Below are positions 22,701 to 30,264 of a stretch of 33,955 nt of DNA, piece by piece (position 1 is the stretch's first letter; each line of letters opens with the position of its first letter). A program made the position numbers and the translations under genes. The stretch covers positions 1-33,955 of the forward strand of contig CAMDRF010000028.1 in the NCBI GenBank assembly GCA_945906765.1. Direction: 5' to 3'. The DNA comes from Nitrosovibrio sp. Nv4 (GTDB lineage Bacteria > Pseudomonadota > Gammaproteobacteria > Burkholderiales > SG8-39). The notes under the pieces are model-generated. The model had not been told where the DNA came from. It made no database searches and saw only the letters and a list, made by a program, of their open reading frames with translations.

Positions 22701-25091
22701 CGGCGCTACCTGGAATCGCTCAATGCTTACGCGCGCCAGTTCGTCCAGGGCGCCTCGCGCCCGGACGTGGACGCGATCTTCGGCATCCCGCCCACCGTGG
22801 CGATCGAACAGCGCAGCAGCCGCGGCGGCAGGAAGAGCACCGTCGGCACGCTTACCGAAGTGCACCACTTCCTGCGCCTCGCCTTCGTCAAGCTCGGCAC
22901 CCAGTTCTGTCCGGATTGCGTCGTCGCCATCGAGCCGCAGAGCGAGGACGCGATTGTGGCCAGGATTCTGAAGGATTTCAGAAATCAAACCATTACCCTG
23001 CTTGCGCCGCTGATCGTCAACCGCAAGGGCGTCTACACGGACCTCGCCAAGTGGGCGCGCGGCAAGGGTTACACGCAGCTGCGGGTGGATGGAAGGATGC
23101 TTCCGGTGCGGCCTTTTCCAAGAATCGACCGGTTCAAGGAACATAGTATTGAATTGCCTGTTGCTTCCTTGAAGATCGATGTAAAAAAAGAAAACGAAAT
23201 TCGCAGGGCCCTGGCCACCGCTCTGGAGATCGGCAAAGGTTCGGTGCATGTCCTGGCGAAAAAGCCGCAATCGTTCTCCACCAAGCGCTCCTGCCCGTCG
23301 TGCGGGCGCGGCTTCGCCGAGCTCGACCCGCGCCTGTTCTCCTACAACTCGCGCCACGGCTGGTGCGGCACCTGCGTGGGAACCGGGCTGGAACTCAAGG
23401 ATGTCGGTTGGGACAAGGAACGCTCGCGCACCGGCACCGAGGACCACGTACTCGATTCCTGGATCGAATGGCTGGAAGTGGACCAGCCCTGTCCCGACTG
23501 CCACGGCAAGCGCCTGAATGCCGAAGCGCTGGCGGTCAAATGGGACGGCAAGAGCATTGCTGAATTTGGTTCTTTAGCCATTTCTATCCTGGAAAAAGAA
23601 CTGAAAACGATAAAACTGAATAATCGGCAGGCTCAAATAGCAAGAGATCTTGTCGCTGAGCTGAACAGCCGGCTGGATTTCCTGCAGCAGGTGGGCCTGG
23701 GTTACCTGACGCTCGACCGCTCGGCGCCGACGCTCTCGGGCGGCGAGGCGCAGCGCATCCGGCTCGCGGCGCAGCTCGGCTCCAACCTGCGCGGCGTCTG
23801 TTACATCCTGGACGAGCCGACCATCGGCCTGCACCACCGCGACAACCAGATCCTGCTCGACGTGCTGGAGAAACTAGAAGCCAAGGGCAATACGCTGGTG
23901 GTGGTCGAGCACGACGAGGACACCATCCGGCGCGCGCACCACGTCATCGACCTGGGGCCCGGCGCCGGTAAGCTCGGCGGCCGCGTCATCGGCGCGGGCA
24001 GCGCCGACGACCTGATGCAGCTGCCGGATTCGCTGACCGGAAGGTTTTTGCGAGAGCCGCTGAGGCATCCGATCCAGCCACGCCGTGCTGTTACTTCAAC
24101 ATCTTCTGAATTGAAAATTCAAAAGGCGACACTTCACAATCTCCAAAAAATTGATGCACGCATTCCCCTGGGCCGCCTGGTCGTCATCACCGGCGTCTCG
24201 GGGTCCGGCAAATCCACGCTCGCCAGGGATGTCCTGTTTCGCTCCCTTGAGGAAAATAAATTCATCGGGTGCAAAAGCATTTCAGGCGTGAAACTCCTGG
24301 ACCGCGTGCTGGAAGTGGACCAGACGCCGATCGGCAAGACGCCGCGCTCCTGCCCCGCGACCTACGCCGGCTTCTGGGATGCGATCCGCCGCAGCTTCGC
24401 CGACACGTCGGAAGCGCGCATGCGCGGCTGGAGCGCGAGCCGCTTCTCCTTCAACACCAGGGGCGGGCGCTGCGAAAGCTGCGACGGCCAGGGCATCAAG
24501 AAAATCGAGATGTCGTTCCTGCCCGATGTAAAAGTGGCTTGCGAAGCCTGCGGCGGCCGGCGCTTCAACGCCGAGACGCTGGCGGTGCGCTGGCGCGAAA
24601 AAACCATCGGCGACGTGCTCGCGATGAGCGTGGACGAGGCGGTGGAGTTTTTCGCCGCGCATCCGTCCATCCACCGCGCGCTGCGGCTGATGCAGGACGT
24701 GGGCCTGGGCTACCTCACGCTCGGCCAGCAGAGCCCGACGCTGTCGGGCGGCGAAGCGCAACGGCTCAAGCTCGTCACCGAACTATCAAAGACAAGTTCG
24801 GAGAAGAAGACCCTGTACGTCCTGGACGAGCCCACCGTCGGCCTGCACATGGCCGATGTCGAGAAGCTGATCCGCGTGCTGCACCGCCTGGTGGACGCCG
24901 GCAACTCGGTCGTGGTCATCGAGCACAATCTGGACGTGATCGCGGAAGCTGATTGGATCGTGGACCTGGGACCGGAGGGCGGCAGCGAAGGCGGCCGCGT
25001 GGTGTTCCAGGGCGCGCCGGAGCGGTCGACGCGCAGTGACAGCCACACCTGCAGGGCGCTGTCCGCCTTCCTCGCGCAACGAGCCGCATGA
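19749..25091 (+). CDS. uvrA: double-length UvrA (four ABC modules)
   Basis: A 1780-residue protein equal to two UvrA proteins in tandem; ordinary UvrA is about 940. UvrA is the damage-sensing ATPase of nucleotide excision repair. Four Walker A loops (GVSGSGKS) lie near residues 38, 615, 964 and 1481, and four signatures (LSGGE) near 464, 804, 1329 and 1663. Zinc-finger cysteine pairs appear in both halves: CPDC/CDTC near 238-262, CPAC/CPDC near 718-740, CPSC/CGTC and CPDC in half two, and CESC/CEAC near the end. Half two starts at about 935 (IQIHNAKEHNLKGIDV). Such proteins occur in Burkholderiales beside a normal uvrA. GTG start without Shine-Dalgarno. Its stop overlaps the EamA ATG (ATGA). 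Confidence 0.92.
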   Translation: MKQEAPPSDAIHIRGARQNNLKNLTLSIPNGELVVVTGVSGSGKSSLVFDTLYAEGQRRYVETFSPYARQFLDRMDKPQVDAIEGIPPAIAIDQINPVRTSRSTVGTMTELNDLLKLLYARAAKLFCRGCGKPVVRDTPESIYASLKERPDQRLIVTFPVSIPKNFTEAEVLQLLERQGYTRFHSRTKLMLEVVQDRLRTGSVEKSRVIEALEAALRVGQGKVNIYDEKQAFRYSSDLHCPDCDIHYSEPTPAAFSFNSPLGACDTCRGFGRVIGVDFGSVVPNEKLSLREGCIRPWQSPSFKECQDDLVKYAKKRKIPLDTPFKELSDPHKTWVLEGEPEWVSWRKSWPGVWYGVRRFFKWLESKAYKMHIRVLLSKYRAYTPCLACHGTRLKPDSMLWKVNALSIHDLMLLPISRTKTLFDELQLPAPLDQATDLLLTEIRTRLKFLCDVGLGYLTLDRQSRTLSGGEVQRINLTTALGTSLVNTLFVLDEPSIGLHPRDMGRVIDVMRRLRDAGNSLVVVEHDPQIMFAADRILDIGPGPGERGGEIAFFGTPGELRKTNTITAEYFSGRKKAFLQRKEAKSKNYIQVTGATQHNLKNIDVSIPLERLVCVTGVSGSGKSTLLQDVLYAALRKAKGKPTDTPGAHRALGGADRVEEVVLVDQTPIGRTTRSNPASYVGAFDSIRKLFSNCMDSKQRKYTPGTFSFNSGNGRCPACAGKGFEHVEMQFLSDVYLRCPDCDGRRFRAEILEVKIGGKSIADVLDLTVSEALYFFRGEADLVAKLRPLKDVGLDYLRLGQPVPTLSGGEAQRLKLAGYLAEAGGTQTKKLFLFDEPTTGLHFDDVAKLLRAFRQLLDAGHSLLVIEHNLDVIRACDWIIDLGPEGGEAGGYVVCTGTPEEVAKHPASHTAKALRDYEKAFTQQLTATEPAGRYLGNSIQIHNAKEHNLKGIDVEIPRNRFTVVTGVSGSGKSTLAFDILFSEGQRRYLESLNAYARQFVQGASRPDVDAIFGIPPTVAIEQRSSRGGRKSTVGTLTEVHHFLRLAFVKLGTQFCPDCVVAIEPQSEDAIVARILKDFRNQTITLLAPLIVNRKGVYTDLAKWARGKGYTQLRVDGRMLPVRPFPRIDRFKEHSIELPVASLKIDVKKENEIRRALATALEIGKGSVHVLAKKPQSFSTKRSCPSCGRGFAELDPRLFSYNSRHGWCGTCVGTGLELKDVGWDKERSRTGTEDHVLDSWIEWLEVDQPCPDCHGKRLNAEALAVKWDGKSIAEFGSLAISILEKELKTIKLNNRQAQIARDLVAELNSRLDFLQQVGLGYLTLDRSAPTLSGGEAQRIRLAAQLGSNLRGVCYILDEPTIGLHHRDNQILLDVLEKLEAKGNTLVVVEHDEDTIRRAHHVIDLGPGAGKLGGRVIGAGSADDLMQLPDSLTGRFLREPLRHPIQPRRAVTSTSSELKIQKATLHNLQKIDARIPLGRLVVITGVSGSGKSTLARDVLFRSLEENKFIGCKSISGVKLLDRVLEVDQTPIGKTPRSCPATYAGFWDAIRRSFADTSEARMRGWSASRFSFNTRGGRCESCDGQGIKKIEMSFLPDVKVACEACGGRRFNAETLAVRWREKTIGDVLAMSVDEAVEFFAAHPSIHRALRLMQDVGLGYLTLGQQSPTLSGGEAQRLKLVTELSKTSSEKKTLYVLDEPTVGLHMADVEKLIRVLHRLVDAGNSVVVIEHNLDVIAEADWIVDLGPEGGSEGGRVVFQGAPERSTRSDSHTCRALSAFLAQRAA
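25034..25075 (+). repeat. direct repeat copy 1 (3' end of uvrA)
   Basis: Forty-two bases in the last codons of uvrA, encoding DSHTCRALSAFLA. They match copy 2 at 25985-26026 at about 35 of 42 positions, with a 14-base identical core CCTGCAGGGCGCTG. The copies are 951 bases apart and bracket the EamA gene. Confidence 0.65.
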
Positions 25092-25990
25092 CACTGCCCG
25101 CTCCACCGCGGCGCTCGGTCGCGCTCGCACTGATGGTCGCCGCCCCGGTACTGTGGAGCATGGCGGGCGTACTCACGCGCAGCATCGAGCGCGCGGGCGC
25201 CTTCGAGATCGCGTTCTGGCGCAGCTTTTTCGCCGCGGCGTTCGTCGCCGCAGCGCTTGCGGTGCTGCAGGGCGCCGGCGCGTGGCGGGGGCTGCGTGCC
25301 GCGGGCGGAATCGGCCTGGCCTCTGGCGCCATGTGGGCAATCATGTTCACTGCGTTCATCGTGGCGCTCACCTTGACGACGACCGCCAACGTCCTGGTGA
25401 TCAACAGCGCCGGAGCATTCCTCACCGCCCTGCTCGCCTGGTTGGTGCTGCGCGAGCCGGTGCCGGCGCACACCTGGGCCGCCATCGCGCTTGCTACCGC
25501 GGGCATGGCGTTGATGTTCGGCGCCGGCCTGCAGGCCGGCGACGGCCGGCATCTTTCCGGCATGCTGATCGCGCTTAGCGTGCCGGTGGCGGGCGCCATC
25601 AATATCGTCATGCTCCGGCACTCGGCCACCCGCATCGATCTGATGCCTGCGGTGCTGCTCGGCGGCATTGTCTCGGCGGCGGCCGCACTGCCGCTGGCGC
25701 TGCCGTTTACTGCTACGCCCCGCGACTTCGCGGTGCTGGCGGCGCTGGGCGTCTTCCAGCTGGGGCTGCCCTGCATGCTGCTGGTGCTGGCGAGCCGCAC
25801 GCTGCGCGCACCCGAGATCGCGTTGCTCGGACTGATCGAGGTCGTGCTCGGTCCGCTCTGGGCATGGCTGGGCGCAGGCGAGGTGCCCGCCGGCACGACG
25901 CTTGCGGGCGGGGCAATCATTCTGAGCGCCGTGGCGGGCAACCAATTGTGGAGCTGGTCGCGCGGCTCCCCGACTGTCGCCACGCGGTGA
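25088..25990 (+). CDS. EamA/DMT-family transporter
   Basis: A 300-residue inner-membrane exporter with ten predicted helices in two EamA repeats. The first repeat opens ALMVAAPVLWSMAGVLTRSI and ends with LTTTANVLVINSAGAFLTAL and WLVLREPVPAHTWAAIALAT. The second has VPVAGAINIVMLRHSA, LQLGLPCMLLVLASRTL-like helices, and RAPEIALLGLIEVVLGPLWAWL, the conserved penultimate segment. The substrate is unknown (amino acids or metabolites in relatives). It is translationally coupled to uvrA by ATGA. A 20-base perfect palindrome lies inside at 25522-25541. Just after its stop lies a remnant of a UvrA C-terminus. Confidence 0.92.
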   Translation: MTLPAPPRRSVALALMVAAPVLWSMAGVLTRSIERAGAFEIAFWRSFFAAAFVAAALAVLQGAGAWRGLRAAGGIGLASGAMWAIMFTAFIVALTLTTTANVLVINSAGAFLTALLAWLVLREPVPAHTWAAIALATAGMALMFGAGLQAGDGRHLSGMLIALSVPVAGAINIVMLRHSATRIDLMPAVLLGGIVSAAAALPLALPFTATPRDFAVLAALGVFQLGLPCMLLVLASRTLRAPEIALLGLIEVVLGPLWAWLGAGEVPAGTTLAGGAIILSAVAGNQLWSWSRGSPTVATR

Positions 25991-26042
25991 CGGCCACGCC
26001 TGCAGGGCGCTGGCAGCTTTTCTCGCTGGGCCATCAACTTAG
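25985..26042 (+). pseudogene. UvrA C-terminal stub (repeat copy 2)
   Basis: Starting in the last codons of the EamA gene and in another frame, the sequence encodes GDGHACRALAAFLAGPST and a TAG at 26040-26042. The intact UvrA ends SDSHTCRALSAFLAQRAA, so residues D, H, CRAL, AFLA coincide. The DNA match is about 83% over 42 bases, too good for chance in the correct frame and ending. This is the tail of a second uvrA-type gene, or of a duplicated copy, now without its body. Confidence 0.65.
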
Positions 26043-26067
26043 CCGCCCAGCGACGGTCTCAGCTGTC

Positions 26068-26532
26068 ATGAGACTGCTCACGTTGGTATTGTCCCTTTTC
26101 TTCGCGCTGGCCGAACAGAAAATCCTGCCGCATGTGGACTTCCGCGAGGCCGCCCTGCTTGCGATGGGCAGGTCCTGGTACACGGCCACCCCGGCGCAGC
26201 AGGATCAAGTGGTGAACGAATTCCGTACGATGCTGGTGCGCATCTACTCGAACTCGATCGACGTCTACCGCGGCCAGACGCTAAAGGTGCTGCCGGTGCG
26301 CATGGCGCCGGGCGCCACGGAAGTCACCGTGCGCAACCGGTACCTGAGCGAGGGCCGCCCGCCGGTGCCGGTCGAGTACTCGATGAAGAAGACGCCCGAG
26401 GGCTGGAAAATCTACGACATCGCGGTGGAAGGCGTAAGCCTGGTGCTCACCTACCGCGCCGAATTCGAGAACATCACGCGCTCCTCGGGCATCGACGGCC
26501 TGATCAAGCGCCTGCAGCAGAAAAACGCGTAA
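26068..26532 (+). CDS. mlaC: MlaC-type phospholipid-binding protein, N-terminally shortened
   Basis: A 154-residue protein of the MlaC/Ttg2D family, the periplasmic lipid shuttle of the Mla system; normal length is about 205-215. A signal-like MRLLTLVLSLFFALA runs straight into EQKILPHVDFREAALLAMG. Normally about 45 residues of mature N-terminal helices precede that segment. The rest is well conserved: FRTMLVRIYSNSIDVYRGQT, RNRYLSEGRPPVPVEYSM, GWKIYDIAVEGVSLVLTYR and GIDGLIKRLQQKN. The frame is open, so an in-frame deletion joined signal and body. No mlaE, mlaD or mlaF genes are adjacent. Lipid binding may be impaired because the missing helices help form the pocket. Confidence 0.8.
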   Translation: MRLLTLVLSLFFALAEQKILPHVDFREAALLAMGRSWYTATPAQQDQVVNEFRTMLVRIYSNSIDVYRGQTLKVLPVRMAPGATEVTVRNRYLSEGRPPVPVEYSMKKTPEGWKIYDIAVEGVSLVLTYRAEFENITRSSGIDGLIKRLQQKNA

Positions 26533-26549
26533 ACGCGTTCCTTAAAAAC

Positions 26550-26720
26550 GCCTAGGGCCAGGCCATTCGCCATCAGGTATCCGCTGACGTAATCGATCGC
26601 CGAAACCGGCATCAGCCTGGGTTTGGATTCACCGCTTTGGGCGTACGCCATGCCGCTCACGGTCTGCACGATGCTGTCGAAGCCGCGCCGCTCGCGCCAC
26701 GGGCCACGCGTTGCGGACAC
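26550..26720 (-). pseudogene. CaiB/BaiF CoA-transferase fragment
   Basis: A minus-strand frame beginning right after a TGA encodes RGPWRERRGFDSIVQTVSGM, then KPRLMPVSAIDYVSGYLMAN and GLALG. This is a piece of the middle of family III CoA-transferases (CaiB/BaiF), about 400 residues long: GPW..RRGFD..VQ..SG and the later D..GYL are hallmarks. Both ends are missing; past GLALG the frame continues as antisense of mlaC. It fills the gap between mlaC and pepN almost completely. It is not functional. Confidence 0.7.
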
Positions 26721-26733
26721 TCATGGCACCGGA

Positions 26734-26739
26734 TAGTCT
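26734..26739 (+). promoter_or_regulatory. -10-like element of pepN
   Basis: TAGTCT ends 6 nt before the pepN ATG (spacer ACCGAG). It is a weak hexamer, but its spacing equals that at glnS and uvrA. The GAG directly before the start is too close to act as a Shine-Dalgarno. Confidence 0.35.
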
Positions 26740-26745
26740 ACCGAG

Positions 26746-29280
26746 ATGCGCGAACCCCAGCACAAAGCCATCCTCCTCAAGGACTACGCCCCGCCCGCAT
26801 TTCTCATCGAACGGGTCTCTCTCGACGTTGACATCAGGGCCGACGACGCGCTCGTCAAGGCCACCCTCGCCGTGCGCCGCAATCCTTCGTCCAGGTCGAA
26901 GGATGCGGCGCTGGAACTGGATGGCGACGAACTGGAGCTGGTGTCTTTGTTTCTGGACGGAAAAGAAAAGGCACATAACGTAACCAAAGAGACTCTTTCC
27001 ATCCCCGCCGTGCCCGATGCCTTCACGCTGGAAACCGTAACGCGCATCGTGCCGCAGAAAAACACCAAGCTGGAGGGCCTGTATGCCACCCGGAGCGGCT
27101 TCGTCACGCAATGCGAAGCACAGGGCTTCCGCCGCATCACCTGGTTCCTCGACCGGCCGGACAACCTTGCCGTCTACACCGTGACCGTCAACGCGGACAA
27201 AGCGAAATATCCCGTCCTGCTTTCCAACGGAAACCGGATCGACTTGGGCGCGAATGGAGAAAGGCATTGGGCGAAATTTGAAGATCCATTCCCGAAGCCT
27301 AGCTATCTATTTGCTCTTGTAGCAGCTGATCTTGAATTTATCACGGAAAAAATAAAATCCAGGTCCGGTAACGACAAGACCCTCTATATCTATGTGGAGC
27401 CGGGGAAACTGGATCAGGCGGGCTGGTCGATGGACTGCCTCAAGCGCGCCATCGCCTGGGACGAGCGGCGCTTCGGCCTCGAGCTGGACCTGGACGAGTA
27501 CAAGATCGTGGCGGTCGGCGACTTTAATTCCGGGGCGATGGAGAATAAGGGCCTCAACATCTTCAACACCAAGTACGTGCTGGCGCGCCCGGACACCGCC
27601 ACCGATACCGACTACCTGAACATCGACCGCGTCGTCGCGCACGAGTACTTCCACAACTGGACCGGCGACCGCGTCACCTGCCGCGACTGGTTCCAGCTCT
27701 CGCTCAAGGAAGGCCTCACGGTATTCCGCGACCAGGAATACGGCGCCGACACCTACTCGCGGGCCGTGACCCGCATCCAGGAAGTGCGCGGCCTGCGCGC
27801 CGGGCAGTTCCCGGAAGACGCCGGACCGATGGCGCATCCGGTGCGGCCGCAGTCCTACGAGGAGATCCGCAACTTCTACACCATGACGGTGTACGAAAAA
27901 GGCGCCGAAGTGGTGCGCATGCAGCACACGCTGCTCGGCGAGGAGAAATTCCAGGCCGGCATGCGGCTTTACTTCCAGCGCCACGACGGCCAGGCGGTAA
28001 CCTGCGACGACTTTGTCCAGGCCATGGAGGACGCAAGCGGGACGGACGCCTCGTCGCGCGTGGACCTGTCGCAGTTCCGGCGCTGGTACGACGTCGCGGG
28101 GACGCCGGTACTGGATTGTTCCGGTGTTTTTGAAGCAAATTCTTTTGCTCTTACCGTCCGTCAATCCATGCAACCGCCATTCCATATTCCGCTGGCGGTA
28201 AAAATCGGCCATCACGAAGAAATCCTGTCCGTTACCCGGAAAGAACAAACCTTCAGGTTCGAAAACCTCGAGAGCCGTCCCGTTCCTTCCTTGCTGCGAG
28301 GTTTCTCCGCGCCGGTGATCCTGAATTATCCCTACAGCGAAGCGGAACTGGTGCACCTGCTGGCGAACGACGACGACCCGTTCAACCGCTGGGAGGCGGC
28401 GCAGCGCCTGGCGACGGACATCATCCTCAGGAAAGCTGGCAATCCGTCCGCGGAGTTCCTTGATGCAATGAGGCTTTTATTGAAAGAAAAAGATCCTGCC
28501 TTCGTGGCCGAAACCCTGGCCCTGCCCTCGGAGACTTTCCTCGCCGAACAGGTGGACGTCGTCGACCCGGACGCCTTGCATGCGTCGCGCAACGCGCTTC
28601 GTCTCGCCCTTGCTTTTCACTTTAAAGATCTTTTACTTGAAACGTATAGAAATCATAAAATCGAAACACCCTATTCCCCCGACGCTGCGTCCTCCGGCAG
28701 GCGTGCGCTGAGGAACCTGGCGCTTTCCTATCTCATGGAACTTGAGACTTCCGACGTCGTGGCGCTCTGCTACGAACAGTTCGGCCAGTCGAACAACATG
28801 ACGGAGCAGTCCGCGGCGCTCACCGCGCTGGCGAACAGCAGCGCGCCGCAGCGAAGCATCGCCCTGGATTCGTTCTACGGAAAATGGAAGGACGAGCCGC
28901 TGATCGTCGACAAGTGGCTGGCGGTGCAGGCGGGCTCGCGCCTGCCGGGCACGCTCGCGCGCGTGACCGAGCTGCTGGCGCACCCTGCCTTCGACATCAA
29001 GGTTCCCAACAAGGTCTATTCGCTGATCCGCACCTTCGCCGCCAACCATGTCCGCTTCCACGCCGCGGACGGGGCGGGCTACGCGTTTCTCGCCGACCAG
29101 GTGCTAGCGCTGGACCAGCTCAATCCCCAGGTGGCGGCGCGTATTGCACGCGGCTTCGACCGCTGGAAGCGGTTCGATGCGCAAAGGCAGTCAAAATCAC
29201 GGCTGCAGCTGGAACGGATACGCGACGCCCCGGGCCTGTCGAAGGATGTCGCCGAAATCGTCGGCAAGGCGCTGGCTTGA
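26746..29280 (+). CDS. pepN: aminopeptidase N
   Basis: An 844-residue zinc metallopeptidase of family M1, gamma-proteobacterial PepN type (E. coli 870 residues), acting in the cytosol on peptide N-termini. The substrate-binding GAMENKG lies near 263-269. The zinc motif HEYFHNWTGDR (HEXXH plus downstream E) is near 299-309, with the third ligand in LKEGLTVFRDQEY. The C-terminal Ig-like and helical DUF3458 domains follow, including FNRWEAAQRLATD and KVYSLIRTFAANH. The start at 26746 fits the family N-terminus (ILLKDYAPPAFLIERV). Several lysine- and serine-rich loops are encoded by AT-rich codons in an otherwise GC-rich gene. Confidence 0.96.
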   Translation: MREPQHKAILLKDYAPPAFLIERVSLDVDIRADDALVKATLAVRRNPSSRSKDAALELDGDELELVSLFLDGKEKAHNVTKETLSIPAVPDAFTLETVTRIVPQKNTKLEGLYATRSGFVTQCEAQGFRRITWFLDRPDNLAVYTVTVNADKAKYPVLLSNGNRIDLGANGERHWAKFEDPFPKPSYLFALVAADLEFITEKIKSRSGNDKTLYIYVEPGKLDQAGWSMDCLKRAIAWDERRFGLELDLDEYKIVAVGDFNSGAMENKGLNIFNTKYVLARPDTATDTDYLNIDRVVAHEYFHNWTGDRVTCRDWFQLSLKEGLTVFRDQEYGADTYSRAVTRIQEVRGLRAGQFPEDAGPMAHPVRPQSYEEIRNFYTMTVYEKGAEVVRMQHTLLGEEKFQAGMRLYFQRHDGQAVTCDDFVQAMEDASGTDASSRVDLSQFRRWYDVAGTPVLDCSGVFEANSFALTVRQSMQPPFHIPLAVKIGHHEEILSVTRKEQTFRFENLESRPVPSLLRGFSAPVILNYPYSEAELVHLLANDDDPFNRWEAAQRLATDIILRKAGNPSAEFLDAMRLLLKEKDPAFVAETLALPSETFLAEQVDVVDPDALHASRNALRLALAFHFKDLLLETYRNHKIETPYSPDAASSGRRALRNLALSYLMELETSDVVALCYEQFGQSNNMTEQSAALTALANSSAPQRSIALDSFYGKWKDEPLIVDKWLAVQAGSRLPGTLARVTELLAHPAFDIKVPNKVYSLIRTFAANHVRFHAADGAGYAFLADQVLALDQLNPQVAARIARGFDRWKRFDAQRQSKSRLQLERIRDAPGLSKDVAEIVGKALA

Positions 29281-29296
29281 GGATGGAGAACTGAGC

Positions 29297-29971
29297 GTGG
29301 GCAACGGCTCGCAGCTCTACTTCGCCACGGCCGCGTTCATCGCCACCCACTTCATCACCAGCACCCCGCTGCGCGGCGTACTGGCCAGGGCACTCGGCGA
29401 GAAAGCCTACGTCGCCCTGTATTCGCTGCTCGCTTTCGCCACGCTTGGCTGGATGATCTGGGCCTACAACCGCGCGCCATTGGAGCCGATATGGGTCGGC
29501 ACGCGCTGGCTGCCCGCCGTGGCCATGCCATTCGCTTTCATGCTGCTTGCCTGCGGCCTGCTGTCACGCAACCCGAGCGCGGTCGGCGCCGCCCGGCTGC
29601 TGAAGAATCCCGAAGCGGCGCAGGGCATCATCCGCGTCACGCGCCATCCGGTCATGTGGGCGTTCATCCTCTGGTCTCTGGCGCACCTGCTGGCGCGCGG
29701 GGAGCACATGGCGTCGGTGTTCTTCGGCGGCTTCCTCGTGCTGGCGGCACTGGGCGCCCTCCTCATGGACGAGCGCAAGGCACGGACCCTGGGCGAAGAC
29801 TGGCAACGCTTCGCCGCCGTGACCTCGTATTTCCCGTTCCTCGCCATCCTGCAGGGCCGCAACCGCTTCGATGCGCGCGAGATCGGCTGGCGCAATCCGG
29901 CCATCGGCCTCGCGCTCTACGCGCTGTTCTTCTGGTTCCACCCGATGCTGTTCGGCATCCGCGCTTACTAA
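29297..29971 (+). CDS. NnrU family membrane protein
   Basis: A 224-residue integral membrane protein with six or seven helices and an NnrU domain. Visible are FATAAFIATHFITSTPLRG, EKAYVALYSLLAFATLGWMI and ITRHPVMW-like RVTRHPVMWAFILWSLAHLL, the family hallmark with the RHP and the AHLLA. NnrU was named for nitric-oxide reductase expression clusters, but the family is widespread and its biochemical role is unclear. I chose GTG 29297, with GGAG about 10 nt upstream, because homology begins there. It follows pepN by 16 bases. Its stop overlaps the stop of the toxin-like gene on the other strand by three bases. Confidence 0.85.
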   Translation: MGNGSQLYFATAAFIATHFITSTPLRGVLARALGEKAYVALYSLLAFATLGWMIWAYNRAPLEPIWVGTRWLPAVAMPFAFMLLACGLLSRNPSAVGAARLLKNPEAAQGIIRVTRHPVMWAFILWSLAHLLARGEHMASVFFGGFLVLAALGALLMDERKARTLGEDWQRFAAVTSYFPFLAILQGRNRFDAREIGWRNPAIGLALYALFFWFHPMLFGIRAY

Positions 29972-30264
29972 GATCTGCCGCTGTAGGCGCCATCGTGATC
30001 GAAATGAAGGGCGTAAAAGCACATGAACTCTCCGTCGCGGCTCACCACCGCGCGGCACTGGCGGGTGACACGAATCGTGAAGCGGCCTTTCGCCGACTTC
30101 AGCTCCTCCCACTTGAGTCCCTGATCGGAGTAGACCTGCTGCCAGGTGAGCCGCGAGACTTTCCGCAGTATCTTGACGGCCTGGCGCAATTCGCCTGTAT
30201 CGAGTTCGAAAAGCTGTGCCTGAAACTCGCGAAAATTCAGATCGAGGCGGACGCCTCCGGTCAA
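29968..30264 (-). CDS. RelE/ParE-like toxin candidate
   Basis: A 98-residue basic small protein. The pattern WQQVYSDQGLKWEELKS, then FTIRVTRQCRAVVSRDGEF and LHFDHDGAY resembles small RelE/ParE-superfamily mRNA-interferase-like toxins annotated as cytotoxic repressors of TA systems. The start is TTG at 30264, inside a TTGA overlap with the upstream gene's stop, so the two are translationally coupled in antitoxin-toxin order. Catalytic residues of this superfamily vary and cannot be confirmed by eye. Confidence 0.65.
   Translation of the reverse strand: MTGGVRLDLNFREFQAQLFELDTGELRQAVKILRKVSRLTWQQVYSDQGLKWEELKSAKGRFTIRVTRQCRAVVSRDGEFMCFYALHFDHDGAYSGRS

Noticed and set aside
22518-23504. 328-codon open frame antisense to uvrA
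   Set aside because: It is the mirror of a GC-rich conserved gene. The protein is Arg/Gly/Val-rich with no recognisable domain; high-GC genes commonly open long antisense frames.
24710-25945. 411-codon open frame antisense to uvrA and EamA
   Set aside because: It spans two real plus-strand genes and has low-complexity Arg/Gln/Ala composition, so it is a shadow.
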